Below, piece by piece: positions 46,284-55,960 of a DNA stretch of 64,000 bases. The notes below the pieces were generated by a model, which had not been told where the DNA came from, made no database searches, and worked only from the letters and a program-made list of their open reading frames with translations. Positions within the stretch are counted from its first letter, which is position 1; each line of letters starts with the position of its first letter. This stretch comes from Trissonchulus latispiculum. Taxonomy: Eukaryota; Nematoda; Enoplea; Enoplida; Ironidae. The stretch spans positions 1 through 64,000 of the forward strand of contig JASAND010028005.1 in assembly GCA_030248195.1 (NCBI GenBank), written 5' to 3'. The translations under genes were made by a program, and so were the position numbers.

Positions 46284-46985
46284 ATGGTTAAGAATAAAAT
46301 GAGAAAGGCACAATTTGAGCAAAGGAACCTTGGAAGCAAACAAGTGCCACTGAACAACAGTTTTCTGTGTGACTGCTGCGGTAGTTTTGATTTAAAAATG
46401 AAGACTATCCCATTTGCATTTATATTTTGTGCATCGTGTGGTTATGTAATAGAGAGATTGACAAATTTCTGCAGACTGCATTATGAAACATCAAACAAAT
46501 TGAAATGTCCAGTTACTGAACACAACCGGTTGAATTATTTCCTAAACAAACTGAGTCAATTTCAACAAAACGAAATGGTCAACATTAATGTTGATGTATT
46601 AGGCGACATAAAGGCTGAGCTACGAAAACAGAAAATTTATGATTTCTCAACAATTACTCCAAGCTTTCTCAAATTTGAACTAAAGACTTGACAAAACCAA
46701 GTTTCCAGACGAAAGAAAATTTTAGAGAAAATACTACAAAAATGCAAATTACTTAATTTTCCTGCTGAAAAATAAATACCTTTAGTTCTGGACACAAAGC
46801 GTCGGAATATTTTATAGAACTTTTCGGAAAAACACAAGTGATTTTCAACCAGTTGAAACCGGCAGACAGAAAGCACTTTTTAAATTATAATTTCGTACTC
46901 CGCAAATTTATAGAAATAAAGGGTATTCCAAAATAGTTTCAACCTCAAGTACTCAAAAATAAGGAAGAGATTAGAGAGCAAGACA
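46284..46985 (+). pseudogene. VLTF-3-like late transcription factor gene, broken
   Basis: VLTF-3-like proteins (poxvirus A2 and NCLDV homologues) switch on late virus genes. From the ATG at 46284 a 135-codon frame encodes a basic N-terminus, then a zinc ribbon with Cys29/Cys32 (CDCCGS) and Cys49/Cys52 (CASCG). An NYFLNKLSQFQQNE helix follows, then VLGDIKAELRKQKI, matching the middle of the family. The frame stops at 46689-46691. From about 46788 to 46985 another plus-strand frame gives the family's C-terminal blocks (LKPADRKHFLNYNFVL; EQDKLWKQICE). The gene is therefore broken by at least one frameshift and stop. It is the only gene in the element. Host zinc-ribbon protein is a weaker alternative. 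Confidence 0.7.
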
Positions 46986-47137
46986 AACTGTGGAAGCAGA
47001 TTTGTGAAAGTTAGGCAAAAGTTTTTCTTTGCAAACTTTCTGGCAAACTTTCTGTTGGAACCAGTTTTAGCGGGAACAGTGTTACTTTCTGAGAAAAGCT
47101 TGGTAAAGCATGTCTCTAAAGTAAAGTGAACCTCTTC

Positions 47138-47558
47138 GTCGACACACTAAAACTCCCTCATCCCTCGAAATCAGGGTCGAACTTTTCTGGCTTAACTGTT
47201 TAGCACGTAGTCAAAAAAGGGACTACAAGTTAGCTTAGACTACGCCGTAAGCACACGTTCCATTTAAATGACGCCACTCCGTCACGGGTCAATTTGAATC
47301 AAAAGTTGAAACTTTAAAACTCGCTCGTCCCTCGAAAATGTTTTGGCTTTTCTAGCAATCCCTTTTGAGCAAAAAGGGAACATAAGCAAGCTTAGACTAT
47401 ATTGAAAGCACACTTTCATCGTCTTTCACACTTTCTTGAATAGTCATTAGACTTGAAATTTAAGCCACTCCGTCATCGTACAATTAAAATCAAAAGTCGA
47501 TACTCCAAAACTCGCTCGACCCTCGAAATCAGGGTCGCAATTTGCACACTATACTGCT
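47138..47558 (-). repeat. Right terminal inverted repeat of the Polinton-style element
   Basis: Reverse complement of 45758-46166, with the same three CCCTCGAAATCAGGGTCG-type sub-repeats (one lacking the AATCAGGGTCG part) and the tip ACACTATACTGCT. TATTTA follows directly at 47559-47564. Confidence 0.85.
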
Positions 47559-47774
47559 TATTTAGTATTCCTAGTTCCTTAAACACGGAATAAATGTAAA
47601 AGTTTTTATAAATGATAGCTATTTGTTGTTATAAACACAAATTTTTCCTTATAACTGCTTAATAAGTTATGTAAGACGTATGTTTGATATGGGCTATTAT
47701 CAATAGTAACATTCTTTAAGATTTCTGTTTACGAAATTTCTGTTTTTAACTTATAACCTTATATATCTTATAAC

Positions 47775-48462
47775 TTATAACCTTATATGCAGCTTTCGAT
47801 AATCCCAATGATATTTCCTGATTACTTCTTCAATATATTTATTGATTCCTTCATAAGTATCCTTAATAGTTTGTAGTTTGCAAGATTTTTGTGGAATTCT
47901 ATACTTAGGACCCTTACTGAACAAGGATTCTAATGCATCATTTTCTAATACTTTATAATTACCAGTAATTATATGGTTGTGAACATTATCCTTAAATTGA
48001 GATCGATGGCAATCGCATGAAAAATCATTTTCGAAATAAGATTTCAACCATGCATCACAATCGAGGAAGTTTATAGTAGCCTTGCAATTAAATATTTCAT
48101 TTGCAATGGGTGTTTTATATTTGAAATAAACTGAGGGATTGTGTGCTTGCGTTCTACTATTTAAGTAAGGTCAAAATTGTTTACGCTTATCAAATAGAGG
48201 CTGAAAATTTATCTTATCTATTAACTTGTTACTAAAATTTATGATGATGAAATCTGTTTTTGGTTTTTCGAGAGATTGTTTTATCCTCTAATCGACAGTT
48301 AATTATATCCTTAACGAAGTCATAGTTAGGGCTAGAATTGTCATGTTCGAGAACTTTTTGTATCTTTTTAATCTGTCTTATACCTGTCTGTGTGAGAACC
48401 TTATATAGTTTTCGTTTATTACTACTTAACAAACTTTTAATTTCATCAGTTGTAAAGAGCAT
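47775..48462 (-). pseudogene. Linker region of the Penelope-like element
   Basis: Two open pieces. The upstream one (48462-48232) is Lys-rich and helical. The downstream one (48047-47775) holds FSCDCHRSQF, HNHIITGNYKVLENDALESL and KGPKYRIP. The last two are landmarks that precede the RT fingers in many animal Penelope-like elements. Confidence 0.65.
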
Positions 48463-48583
48463 AGAATTTTTTCTATTTCTATTTGTTCTGTTTTTGTTAT
48501 TAGAGCTGGTAGCGTTAATATTCTTTTTTATCTATAAATTATGTAAAACAGAAATTTAGTGTTTTCTCCTAGTAATAGTTTAT

Positions 48584-48925
48584 TTAGACTAACGGATATT
48601 TAGTTTTTAAACGTCTTATCCAATAAGCTTCTCTATGTATTCTAATTTTTCTGTCCAGAACTTTGTCACTTGTCTCTGGTAGCACTTCAATCATTTGTAC
48701 ATGAAAAGCTTTGCAATTGCCTGTATTGAAATGTGCGGAAAATCTCAGCAGTGGCACATCTACTGAGCTTGGTTTGTCATACATAGGTTTAGAATTGTCG
48801 TCAGTCCTCCAACATTTTGTGTCAACATACCGGGGTTCGGTAAATAGTTTGCCTCTTGGTGTGGGGGGAAAGGGGGGGGGTACAAACATTAATATTATTA
48901 TAGTAGCTACTAAATTGTGATCCAT
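48584..48925 (-). pseudogene. GIY-YIG-like endonuclease region, C-terminal part
   Basis: The frame ends HREAYWIRRLKTKYPLV, matching the 'R..E.yWI..L.T.yP.G' end of GIY-YIG domains in Penelope-like elements. It is preceded by FSAHFNTGNCKAFHVQMIEV, the usual preceding strand-helix part. The GIY and YIG motifs themselves are not seen in this frame. It lies upstream of the RT on the same strand, the Naiad-like arrangement. Confidence 0.6.
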
Positions 48926-48987
48926 CCATATAAAGTTGGCAGCATTTACAGTTTTTCTTATTGCACATCCTACCAGTACTAACTGCT

Positions 48988-49210
48988 AAGCTATCGCTTG
49001 GTTTAAAAATACTTCATACAATGTTCACAGCTACTACAAATTTAATTCAGATCCTTAGTGTTGTTTCAGTAACTGATTTTAGCTTTAGTTTCAGTTTCAG
49101 TCGGCGGTCCAAGACGGTTTCGGATTCAGTTTCCGGTCTTTTTCCACAATAGTTTCAGTTTCTGTTTCAGTTTCATTCGGGATCTCAAAATAATTTCAGT
49201 TTCAGTTTCA
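48988..49210. repeat. Direct repeat with GTTTCA tract, right of the Penelope-like element
   Basis: Collinear with 43095-43260 (GCTATCGCTTGGTTTAAAAATACTTCATACAATGTTCACAGCTACT, then CAGTTTCAGTCGGCGG), with a longer GTTTCAGTTTCAGT tract. Confidence 0.7.
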
Positions 49211-51408
49211 CAAAACCTTTTCACCTAGTTTCAAATACAAACGACATAAATAAAATTAAGTGTCACTCATTTGCCTACACTACCGTAATCTCCTTTACAA
49301 CTGTACACAGTATATACAAGTATGAAGAAATATACTAAAGCCTAACACAAAAATGTGCGTAGAAAACTATGATCAGTTCTTACTGCATTTATTATTCATC
49401 AGAAAACAAAAATATAATCTATTTTCAGAATTTTCAAAATGCTGAAAGGAAAATTTAACAAAATCCAAAATTTTGAGTTTAAAATTGGTAGGGGTTTAGT
49501 TCGGTATGTGTAAAGTGTTAAGCTCAAAACTTCAGCTTTTACAAAGCTAACGGAAAGCTGACTTGAAAACTATATTTCAGATTCATGCTCAGCGCCCATG
49601 AAAACCCCTGTATGCACGTGTTCAGCACACTTATTTCAAAAATTTTTCTGTTCCCCATGCTACCCCTACTATTTTGGAATTTTTTAATTCATCGGCTTCT
49701 AATATGCATCCATGCAAAATTTCAAAGTTATTTTTTAAAAAATCAAATAATCCGCAGTTATTAAAGGAGATTGCGGTAGTGTAGGCAAGTGAGTGACTCA
49801 TAGTTTTGAAAGATTAATCTGTAGGTAGAAGAGTGATTCTTAGTTTTGGAAGATTTATTTGTAGGTGAATGAGTGACTCTGAGTTTTGACTAATAAACGT
49901 AGGAAGGAGAGAAATCTTGAGTTTTGAAAGGGTATAGGTAAAAAGAGTGATAGGCAGCCGGACAGTAAACCGGGTAGACTAAGTGACTTTCTGCTTCATC
50001 TACAATAACCTAATTTGCATATATTCAAATCTCTCAACAGAGTAGCATGCAACATGTGTATTTCATGTGCGGGAGTGTGAATACCACTGCATATGTGCTA
50101 AAAGCACTTTCAACTTTTAGACCTGCTGCGCCGAGGCTGCAGATTAACCAATTGCTAATCAGATGTGGTGCAAAGGAACTGCTAGTTAATCACATTTGCA
50201 AACAATGCAAACGGCCGCTAGTTTTCTAAAAGATTTTGATCCCCTTCGTTTTACGTTACCAAGTTAGGATTTTAAATTATTTAAAATTTTTAAACTTTTG
50301 AATTTATCTGGCTCCAGCAAGTTTCTCGTGCAAAATCTTAGTTATTGGTCAAAAATCAAAAGTTAGGGATTTTGGGGAATTCGCGAGAGATCCATCGTCT
50401 TACGTTTTCTTGTCAAATATTCAAATATTATTTTCCTACAAATTACACGTGCATTTTCAAATAAAAGACTTGTCTGAGGTTGCAAATTTCCAGTTCCACA
50501 AAATTAGTGCAATGTACTTATCCAGGTTCCAAAAATTAAGAAAATCACGTTGTTTTAGAAAACGCAGAATCACACTACGTAAAGTTAGTATGGTTCATTT
50601 ATTATATATTTATATTGGGTCATTTGAGTCTTGGTCACGAAAATTCTTGGGTCAGTTGGGTCTGGGTCACGAAAACGTTTGGGTGATTTGCGTTTGGGTC
50701 ACCAATTTTTAAAATTTTAAGGTTCGCCTTGGGTCTGAGTCAAATTTCCGTTTGGGCGAGTGGGTCATGTGTCAAAAAAGTGTCCAAGTAAGTTTCCATC
50801 CCTCCACATAATCCTTGCCATTGTACATATGCGTAGTATAGTAGAAGAAGCCATGTTTAAGTCAAAGTATCAAATATCACAACATTGCGTGCTAGGGGAC
50901 TCCTGGGGCTTTCTTTCTTTCTTTCCTTCTTTCTTTCTTTTTTCCTTCTTTTTTCTTTCTTTCTTAAAAATTTCTTTTTCTTTGCACTCAAATACGACAT
51001 ATGCTGAATATATTGAACTGGCGCAGGCATAGAGCTAACGGTAAGACAATGATTGTGAACACTTCGCCACAGTATTCTCTTTGGGTACTTGAACGGCGGT
51101 ACTTGACTAGACGTTTCGTCGGTAGACGTTATGAACGTTAGACGTTTTGAGTTTAGTCGTTTTAAACGGACACCCTTAGATATCAGGAATGCGTTTACGT
51201 TTGAAAGCAGGGACAATAGTTACAAAAATTTGGTAACAAACAATAGTGACCCTGTCATCTGCAAAATGAAAATTAATAAGATAAGTAAGATAAGATTAGT
51301 ATCATTATCTTCCTTTGTCAGCTGCGGCTCTGGAAGGTCTCACGATCTGTTACCTCTTATTTTATTACTAATAAGACCAGTATGTGCGGTTTTTGTGAAC
51401 TCATGATT
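49211..51408. other. No supported gene
   Basis: Probable gene B intron. A copy of the dispersed AGCTGA...CAGCGCCC motif lies at about 49545-49615. GTGACTC(T)TAGTTTTG(A/G)AAGATT-like words recur three times near 49793-49925. A GGGTC(T/A)-rich stretch with TTGGGTCAGTTGGGTCTGGGTCACGAAAA words lies at 50617-50770. Confidence 0.4.
50911..50965. repeat. (TTTC)n microsatellite
   Basis: About 13 TTTC units, interrupted by TTCC variants. Confidence 0.9.
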
Positions 51409-51409
51409 T

Positions 51410-52140
51410 TGTGTGAATTCGTTAGAAAAGGTCCAAAAACTGCTACAATTAGCTATACGACGGTGATAGTAAAGATATTTAGTCCATGCATAGGTATCAG
51501 CTTCCGTGAAATATTATTTGCAAAATGACTGCAAAAGCTTTTGAATTTTTTTTACACTTCTCACTTACCACAGTGTGATTTATGGGTAGACTCATATGCC
51601 GCATCTACGCCACCAGCTGCTGAATGGTACAGACAAACTGTAGGTCGCCAATTAGGTGATTTGTGTTCACAAGCAGCAGTAGTACGCTTTTGAAAACTAC
51701 CCTTAAACATGACTGTTGATTGAAAGTGAAGTCTGCATTCGTAGGAGCTAATCCGACGACATAAAGGGTCTTGTTTCGGCTTTTCGTACAAACAGTAAGA
51801 ATAATGATCCGGACATGCAACTTGGTTGCATCTTTGGTCGCCAAAACTTGCTAAAACATCAAGCTATCAAATCAATCCGTAATACGTGTCTTGGAAAATT
51901 CGCAGACATTGCATTTTTAGAGAATCTGTTTAAAAACCATTTCAACGTTTAAACGTTTTCACATTTTCGAAAGTTAAAGTATTGCTGGACTGCCAATTTA
52001 TTTTAAAAGTGCATTCTGGAAAACCTTCAATAATCAATTTCAAATCAGTCAAGAAGCAAACTTAAATTTACGCCAATACGGCAAACGTAGACTGTTCAAT
52101 TTTGACCACAGCGACTCCTTAGGTACCTATCCCTGCAAAT
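51410..52140. repeat. Segmental duplication, copy B
   Basis: Collinear with 8900-9860, including the minus-strand cysteine-rich exon. The block near 52053-52115 (CAAACTTAAATTTACG ... TTTTGACC) leads straight into the plus-strand gene family copy B. Confidence 0.82.
51569..51850 (-). CDS. Gene B exon: eight-cysteine extracellular module
   Basis: A 282-bp exon of phase 1-1, between an acceptor identical in form to copy A (TTGATGTTTTAG) and the donor GTAAGTG. It keeps the cysteine pattern of the 9111-9386 exon: RCNQVACPDHYSYCLYEKP near the start, CRRISSYECRLHF, AACEHKSPN and RPTVCLYH later, with SHCG at the end. Frames are intact and changes are spread as expected for selected protein sequence. 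It lies on the same strand upstream of the membrane-proximal module, so it is assigned to gene B; transcript evidence is needed to prove that link. Signal peptide lies outside or in unseen exons to the right. Confidence 0.72.
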
Positions 52141-52162
52141 ATGTGCTTTCTAGTGTTCACAT

Positions 52163-53280
52163 TTGCAGTTTCCAGAGACCAAGCCTTCGGTTAAGCCTAC
52201 GCTGGACATTTGCCCATTGTTTAATATCCAGGGTCGACCGCTGAATGACCTGCATCTTGAGCCATTCTTCCAGGAACTTCGCACAAATGAAGAGCTAAAC
52301 GGTACGCAGCCACGAAACATCTATATACAGACGCTAGATCAATGCTGGATACCAGTTCGCGTACCTCTTCATCAGGTTATGCTGAAGTCCAACCAGTAAT
52401 CAGTTTGCTTCGACATATCGTCCAGCGTGGCTCTACCCGCATATCTCTATAGACAGTGGACTTCCAGATAATAGCTTGAACGAAATCATTCGGTGGATGC
52501 GGGACATCAACAAAGGTGCAGTCGGACGTGTTTCATATAAATTCGACTTTTGGTTTGTCAGCGAAAACCTGCGACAACTTCAGTGATGCTTGAACCCTAA
52601 TGGTAATACTGATGGTATCTGCTGGCTGCCTATTGCCTACTGCTCTGGATCATTTCACGGTTGAATATTCCAAACGAATGGCTGAGGTTAATATTATCGC
52701 AGCTTTCGTCCCCAAATTATACAATTACCCTCACCACAAAGATAATCTTTAAATGCATAGCAGAGATCCATACCATGCTAAGCGTCACCGCGTTCGCCTG
52801 ACGGCCATCAATCAGCCCTTAAAGCAGTATTACCACCCAAACATGCAAGATGTGGAACCTCATCAGCTCATTTTTTGGATCTTCCTCACGGCACGAATCT
52901 TGAGATTGGTCAACTTTGTCTTTGTCACGGCAAAAGAAACATCTGTAGCAGGTTTGAAAATCGTGCATTAGCAGCCAAATCAGGGATGTGGAAATTTTCA
53001 AGCATCCTGATTACAACGGGCATCGAGATCGAGCATCTAGTCGATGCGAGGATGGAAATACATTCATCTGAACGACTGATCTACTATTTGAAGAAATTGC
53101 AACAGAAGTTGGCAGACACAGTGGTTGCCTGTACGGCTTGGCATTTGTGAACCCGTATTATTGAATCAGACTCAACATTCCGACATCCGGATGGTACGTC
53201 GTTGACCGATATGGAAGATTTTTCCACGTTTTGTTGACCGTGCACGGGCCTATAAGATAGAGTTATTCCAACGACAGGAT
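52163..53280 (+). pseudogene. Unrecognised gene family, copy B
   Basis: A diverged homologue of 14240-15530. Matching blocks in order: IYIQTLDQCWIPVRVP (copy A YIYMRDSDRNWKPVRIR); then, after a frame change, a GYAEVQPVISLLRHI-like block (copy A GIEEVHPVIGLLRRI); MQDVEPHQLIF; GTNLEIGQL; KLQQKLADTVVAC followed by a LYGLAF-like end; and DGTSLTDMEDFSTF. A CACATTTGCAG acceptor-like site precedes 52168. The Ser/Thr/Arg-rich N-terminal part of copy A is missing. Multiple stops and frameshifts make it a pseudogene. The adintovirus-type capsid module starts 1.5 kb downstream, but copy A has no such neighbour, so the two are probably unrelated. Confidence 0.62.
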
Positions 53281-53999
53281 CTTCTGAAAGGCATGTTCAA
53301 CGTTTTGCCTGGTTCATTAGGGCAAGATCTGAATATTTATTTCTGGACGGCTTTTCGAGGGATCACGACGGCTAGGTCGAATTCAGGAAAGGAAAAGAGG
53401 CGAATTCAGATAACAGCCGCGCGGAATGGATGCCTGGTAAGTGGATCCAAAACCCGGATCCGAGCGCAATTTATGAGCACCAATACCAGCATCCGAGCAA
53501 TTAATAGTTCGAAAACTCTTCGCTGTATTTCTAGCCAGTTCTAAAGTAGCTCCCAATTTTTCTGCAGGCTATATGTGTCTTTAACCGTTTCGACCACTGC
53601 CAAAAGGCCTCATCTGATGGCTTATGGCTACCGTTAAGGATTTTTGTCCATCAAAGCCATTACATTTGATAAAATGATGCATTTGATAAAATCATCACTA
53701 TATGAGTCAATGGTAATATTATCCCCCTTAATCTGATTCTTCTATAGGATCTCTTTGGTGGGAGGATATTTTCATCTATCTTACCATTTTTTCGATAGTA
53801 ATCTTACAGAGGTCGGAGGACGAAACCAAGAGAGTCACATTGTCGATCTGGAGAATTAACCGATGGAGCAATCCGACTATAAATTATTTTCTTATCGAGT
53901 CCTGTTTGCCACATAGAATGTCATTTTGGTATATAAGTCGCCTCCCTAGGTCCTGTCGTTAATTAGTACGTATAGCAAGCTTAACAAAAAATCACCCGA

Positions 54000-54329
54000 A
54001 ATTTTAACAAAAAAATCACCTCACCCTGACTCACAGGAAGGTCGAGAGAGCCAAATTTTTGCATGGTGATAGCCGTGAGTTTGAGCCCCTAGGCCCTCTC
54101 CATGCGTTCAGGGCAGACAGGGCAGGCAGGGCGAGGGTTCCCAAAAGTGACCTCAAAAACGTCATGACCGAAGTTTGAATTTCGGCTGCTATGTACTAAG
54201 GGAAAACCCTAGGCAATCCATATTGTGCATGTGACATGTCCTGACTGTGGGCTATCGATACATATATAGAAGTTCCCAGTTGGACCTCTGTGCCGTCCTG
54301 GGGTGGGTGATTTTTTTTTGTTAAAATTG
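54000..54329. mobile_element. 330-bp MITE-like element with AT-rich inverted ends
   Basis: AATTTTAACAAAAAAATCACCTCACC at the left is inverted as GGGTGGGTGATTTTTTTTTGTTAAAATT at the right. A second TTAACAAAAAATCACCC lies just outside the left end (53981-53997). The interior is non-coding with GGCAGACAGGGCAGGCAGGG repeats. The ends include A/T runs, so the call is moderate. Confidence 0.5.
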
Positions 54330-54719
54330 TAACAAATAAAAAATCATTTTTATGTTTTGTTACTGAAGTGAGAACAGCAGCTAGAGCAAAACTAACGTCG
54401 AATTCGAGCTCAGCGACCTCGAAAACCTTATATACGTTGTTTTTGAGGTTGCCTAGCGCTTCTGGTAGTCCAACCTGGTAACCAGCCGGGCCTGAACCGT
54501 CCGACGGTAAACGTGATCCCAGAAGTCAGTATTAGCCCATGGTTACCTAAAAACTAGTGCCAGATTTGAATTCAGCGTCCTGAAAAACCCCCTAGGACAT
54601 GTTTATAGCCACTTCGGACTGTCCAGTTGGTACCTGGAGGGTTCGGACGGGTCCGGCAGGGGTCACGTGACCGTGGGTCATACCACACCACATACGAAGT
54701 TTTGAGTTTCTCTGCCAAA

Positions 54720-54809
54720 ATGCCTAAGTTACAAAATTTGCTAAGTTACACTTCCGAAAGCGAAGATGAGTTTCTACCTGTATGTGACCGGAAAAGACGG
54801 AACCTTTGA
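54720..54809 (+). other. Short frame overlapping the start of the penton-like gene
   Basis: An ATG at 54720 opens 29 codons (MPKLQNLLSYTSESEDEF and on) in a different frame from the penton-like gene, overlapping its start. It may be a small leader frame or part of an older N-terminus after a frameshift. I cannot assign a function. Confidence 0.25.
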
Positions 54810-55557
54810 GAACCAGCTAGCTCACCCTCTGCATCTACATGGCAGGTGGTCTGTTGCAATGGTTGACTTTATCTATCCGCACACCTGGAAAGCCATCAAT
54901 TCTAATGCAGACACATTCATCATAGTCCTGTTTGAGGCAGACGAGAGAGCAGTTAGTAATATACCCAGACGGAGATACTATAACCTTCACGACCTGATAA
55001 ATACCATCAACCTTACCATTCAGTCAATTCTTAATGAACGTCAGGAATCACCTCCTATACGTTTCGTCTATGATCAGGAAACGGATCGAGTCTACCTAGA
55101 CTAATACGAAAATCCAGAACACCTTGAAAGACCCAACTTCGGGTTTGTCCAATTTGCTCCTACCATTGTACGCATGCTTGGCTTTGACTCTCAGAAATTT
55201 ACAGTAGACCCATCCGAAGGTAGAGATGCCCTGAAGACAAAGAAATTCTACGCACAACGTCCACCCAGCCTTAACTTTCATTATCTTCAAGTCCATTGTG
55301 ATATCGTGAAAGAACAGCTGGTGGGCACAACTACCGGCAACCTGCTGGCAGTAGTAAAGGCGGGTAAAGAGTATGGGAATACCATCCAGTACTCTCCAGA
55401 ACCTCACTACGTTCCTGTGAATAAGCATGTGATCAATAGCATTAAGGTCCATATAAACAATCACATTGGCAGGAGTGTACATTTTGAGTATGGTAGTATA
55501 GTTATCAAGTTACACTTCAAGAAAGATGAGGACCAGATATCATCCAGAAACCGTTGA
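54766..55557 (+). pseudogene. Penton-like minor capsid protein, one nonsense codon
   Basis: A single-jelly-roll-type vertex protein of the adintovirus/Polinton kind. The start MSFYLYVTGKDGTFENQ, followed by LHLHGRWSVAMVDFIYP, is the family's typical N-terminus. The frame is interrupted by one TAA (55102-55104) and then continues in the same frame to 55557 with PSLNFHYLQVHCDIV and IVIKLHFKK, about 263 codons in all. No other lesion is seen, so loss of function rests on a single base change. It overlaps the pX-like gene by 32 bp, a compact virus-like layout without introns. It would sit at the twelve vertices of the particle. Confidence 0.72.
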
Positions 55558-55915
55558 AGACTGGCAACTGCACCTGGTACAGAGAGGGTCTGGCTTCTAC
55601 GCCGGCCAAAGGTATCAGCGAGGAGACGGCCTAGGTAGCCTCTTGAGAGGTATTGGACGCTTTATTTGGCCAGTAGTACGTCGTGTAGGTCTAGAGGCAG
55701 GCAGGCAAGCCTTTCAGACAGCCGGAGATGTAGCTCGTGATTACTTGAATAGAGGTGAAGATCCAAAAAAAGCACTCAAACGACATGGTAAGGCAGCCAT
55801 TGGACGCCTGCTGGAGAACAGTGGAAAGGCAATTTTCCAACAAGGGGAAGGTATTGGTTCCAGACCACATAGACGCAAAGTTAAGAGATCGAAGCGCGAT
55901 ATTTACAGCCCATAA
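55526..55915 (+). CDS. pX/core-like basic protein of the capsid module
   Basis: 129 codons from an ATG at 55526. The middle is Gly- and aromatic-rich (RGSGFYAGQRYQRGDGLGSL), followed by an amphipathic helix-like stretch (RFIWPVVRRVGLEAGRQAF), and the C-terminus is strongly basic (RPHRRKVKRSKR). This pattern is that of the small adenovirus pX/pVI-like proteins that accompany hexon-type genes in adintoviruses. It probably acts in the particle core or in membrane interaction (inference). The frame is intact. It starts within the end of the penton-like gene and stops 45 bp before the hexon-like gene. Confidence 0.65.
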   Translation: MRTRYHPETVEDWQLHLVQRGSGFYAGQRYQRGDGLGSLLRGIGRFIWPVVRRVGLEAGRQAFQTAGDVARDYLNRGEDPKKALKRHGKAAIGRLLENSGKAIFQQGEGIGSRPHRRKVKRSKRDIYSP

Positions 55916-55960
55916 AAACCCACCCTATGTAATACCAATTATATACTAACAATTATTTCA

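Larger units (their letters stand above)
45758..47558 (+). mobile_element. 1.8-kb Polinton-style element carrying a VLTF-3-like gene
   Basis: The element begins AGTAGTATAGTATGCA and ends TGCACACTATACTGCT, giving the 5'-AG...CT-3' tips of Polintons, with TATTTA duplicated on both sides. Terminal inverted repeats are about 409 bp (45758-46166) and 421 bp (47138-47558). Each contains three sub-repeats built on CGACCCTGATTTCGAGGGA. The 970-bp interior holds one recognisable gene, a VLTF-3-like transcription factor. Integrase, pPolB, ATPase, protease and capsid genes are absent, so movement would need factors in trans. It is inserted in the Penelope-like element and so is younger than it. Confidence 0.82.
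43721..48925 (-). mobile_element. Penelope-like retroelement (Naiad-like order), decayed, interrupted
   Basis: On the minus strand, in order: a GIY-YIG-like C-terminal block (48925-48584), a linker with a CDC motif and the ITGNYKVLENDAL ... KGPKYRIP motif (48047-47775), and an RT domain (45751-44502) with IPKF(P)K-P and IGIPMG motifs. A second partial RT copy lies in direct tandem (44492-43721). An endonuclease ahead of the RT is the permuted order known from Naiad Penelope-like elements; canonical ones have it C-terminal. Tandem partial copies are also typical of the class. Many stops and frameshifts make it inactive. A Polinton-style element (45758-47558) splits it. Confidence 0.75.
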
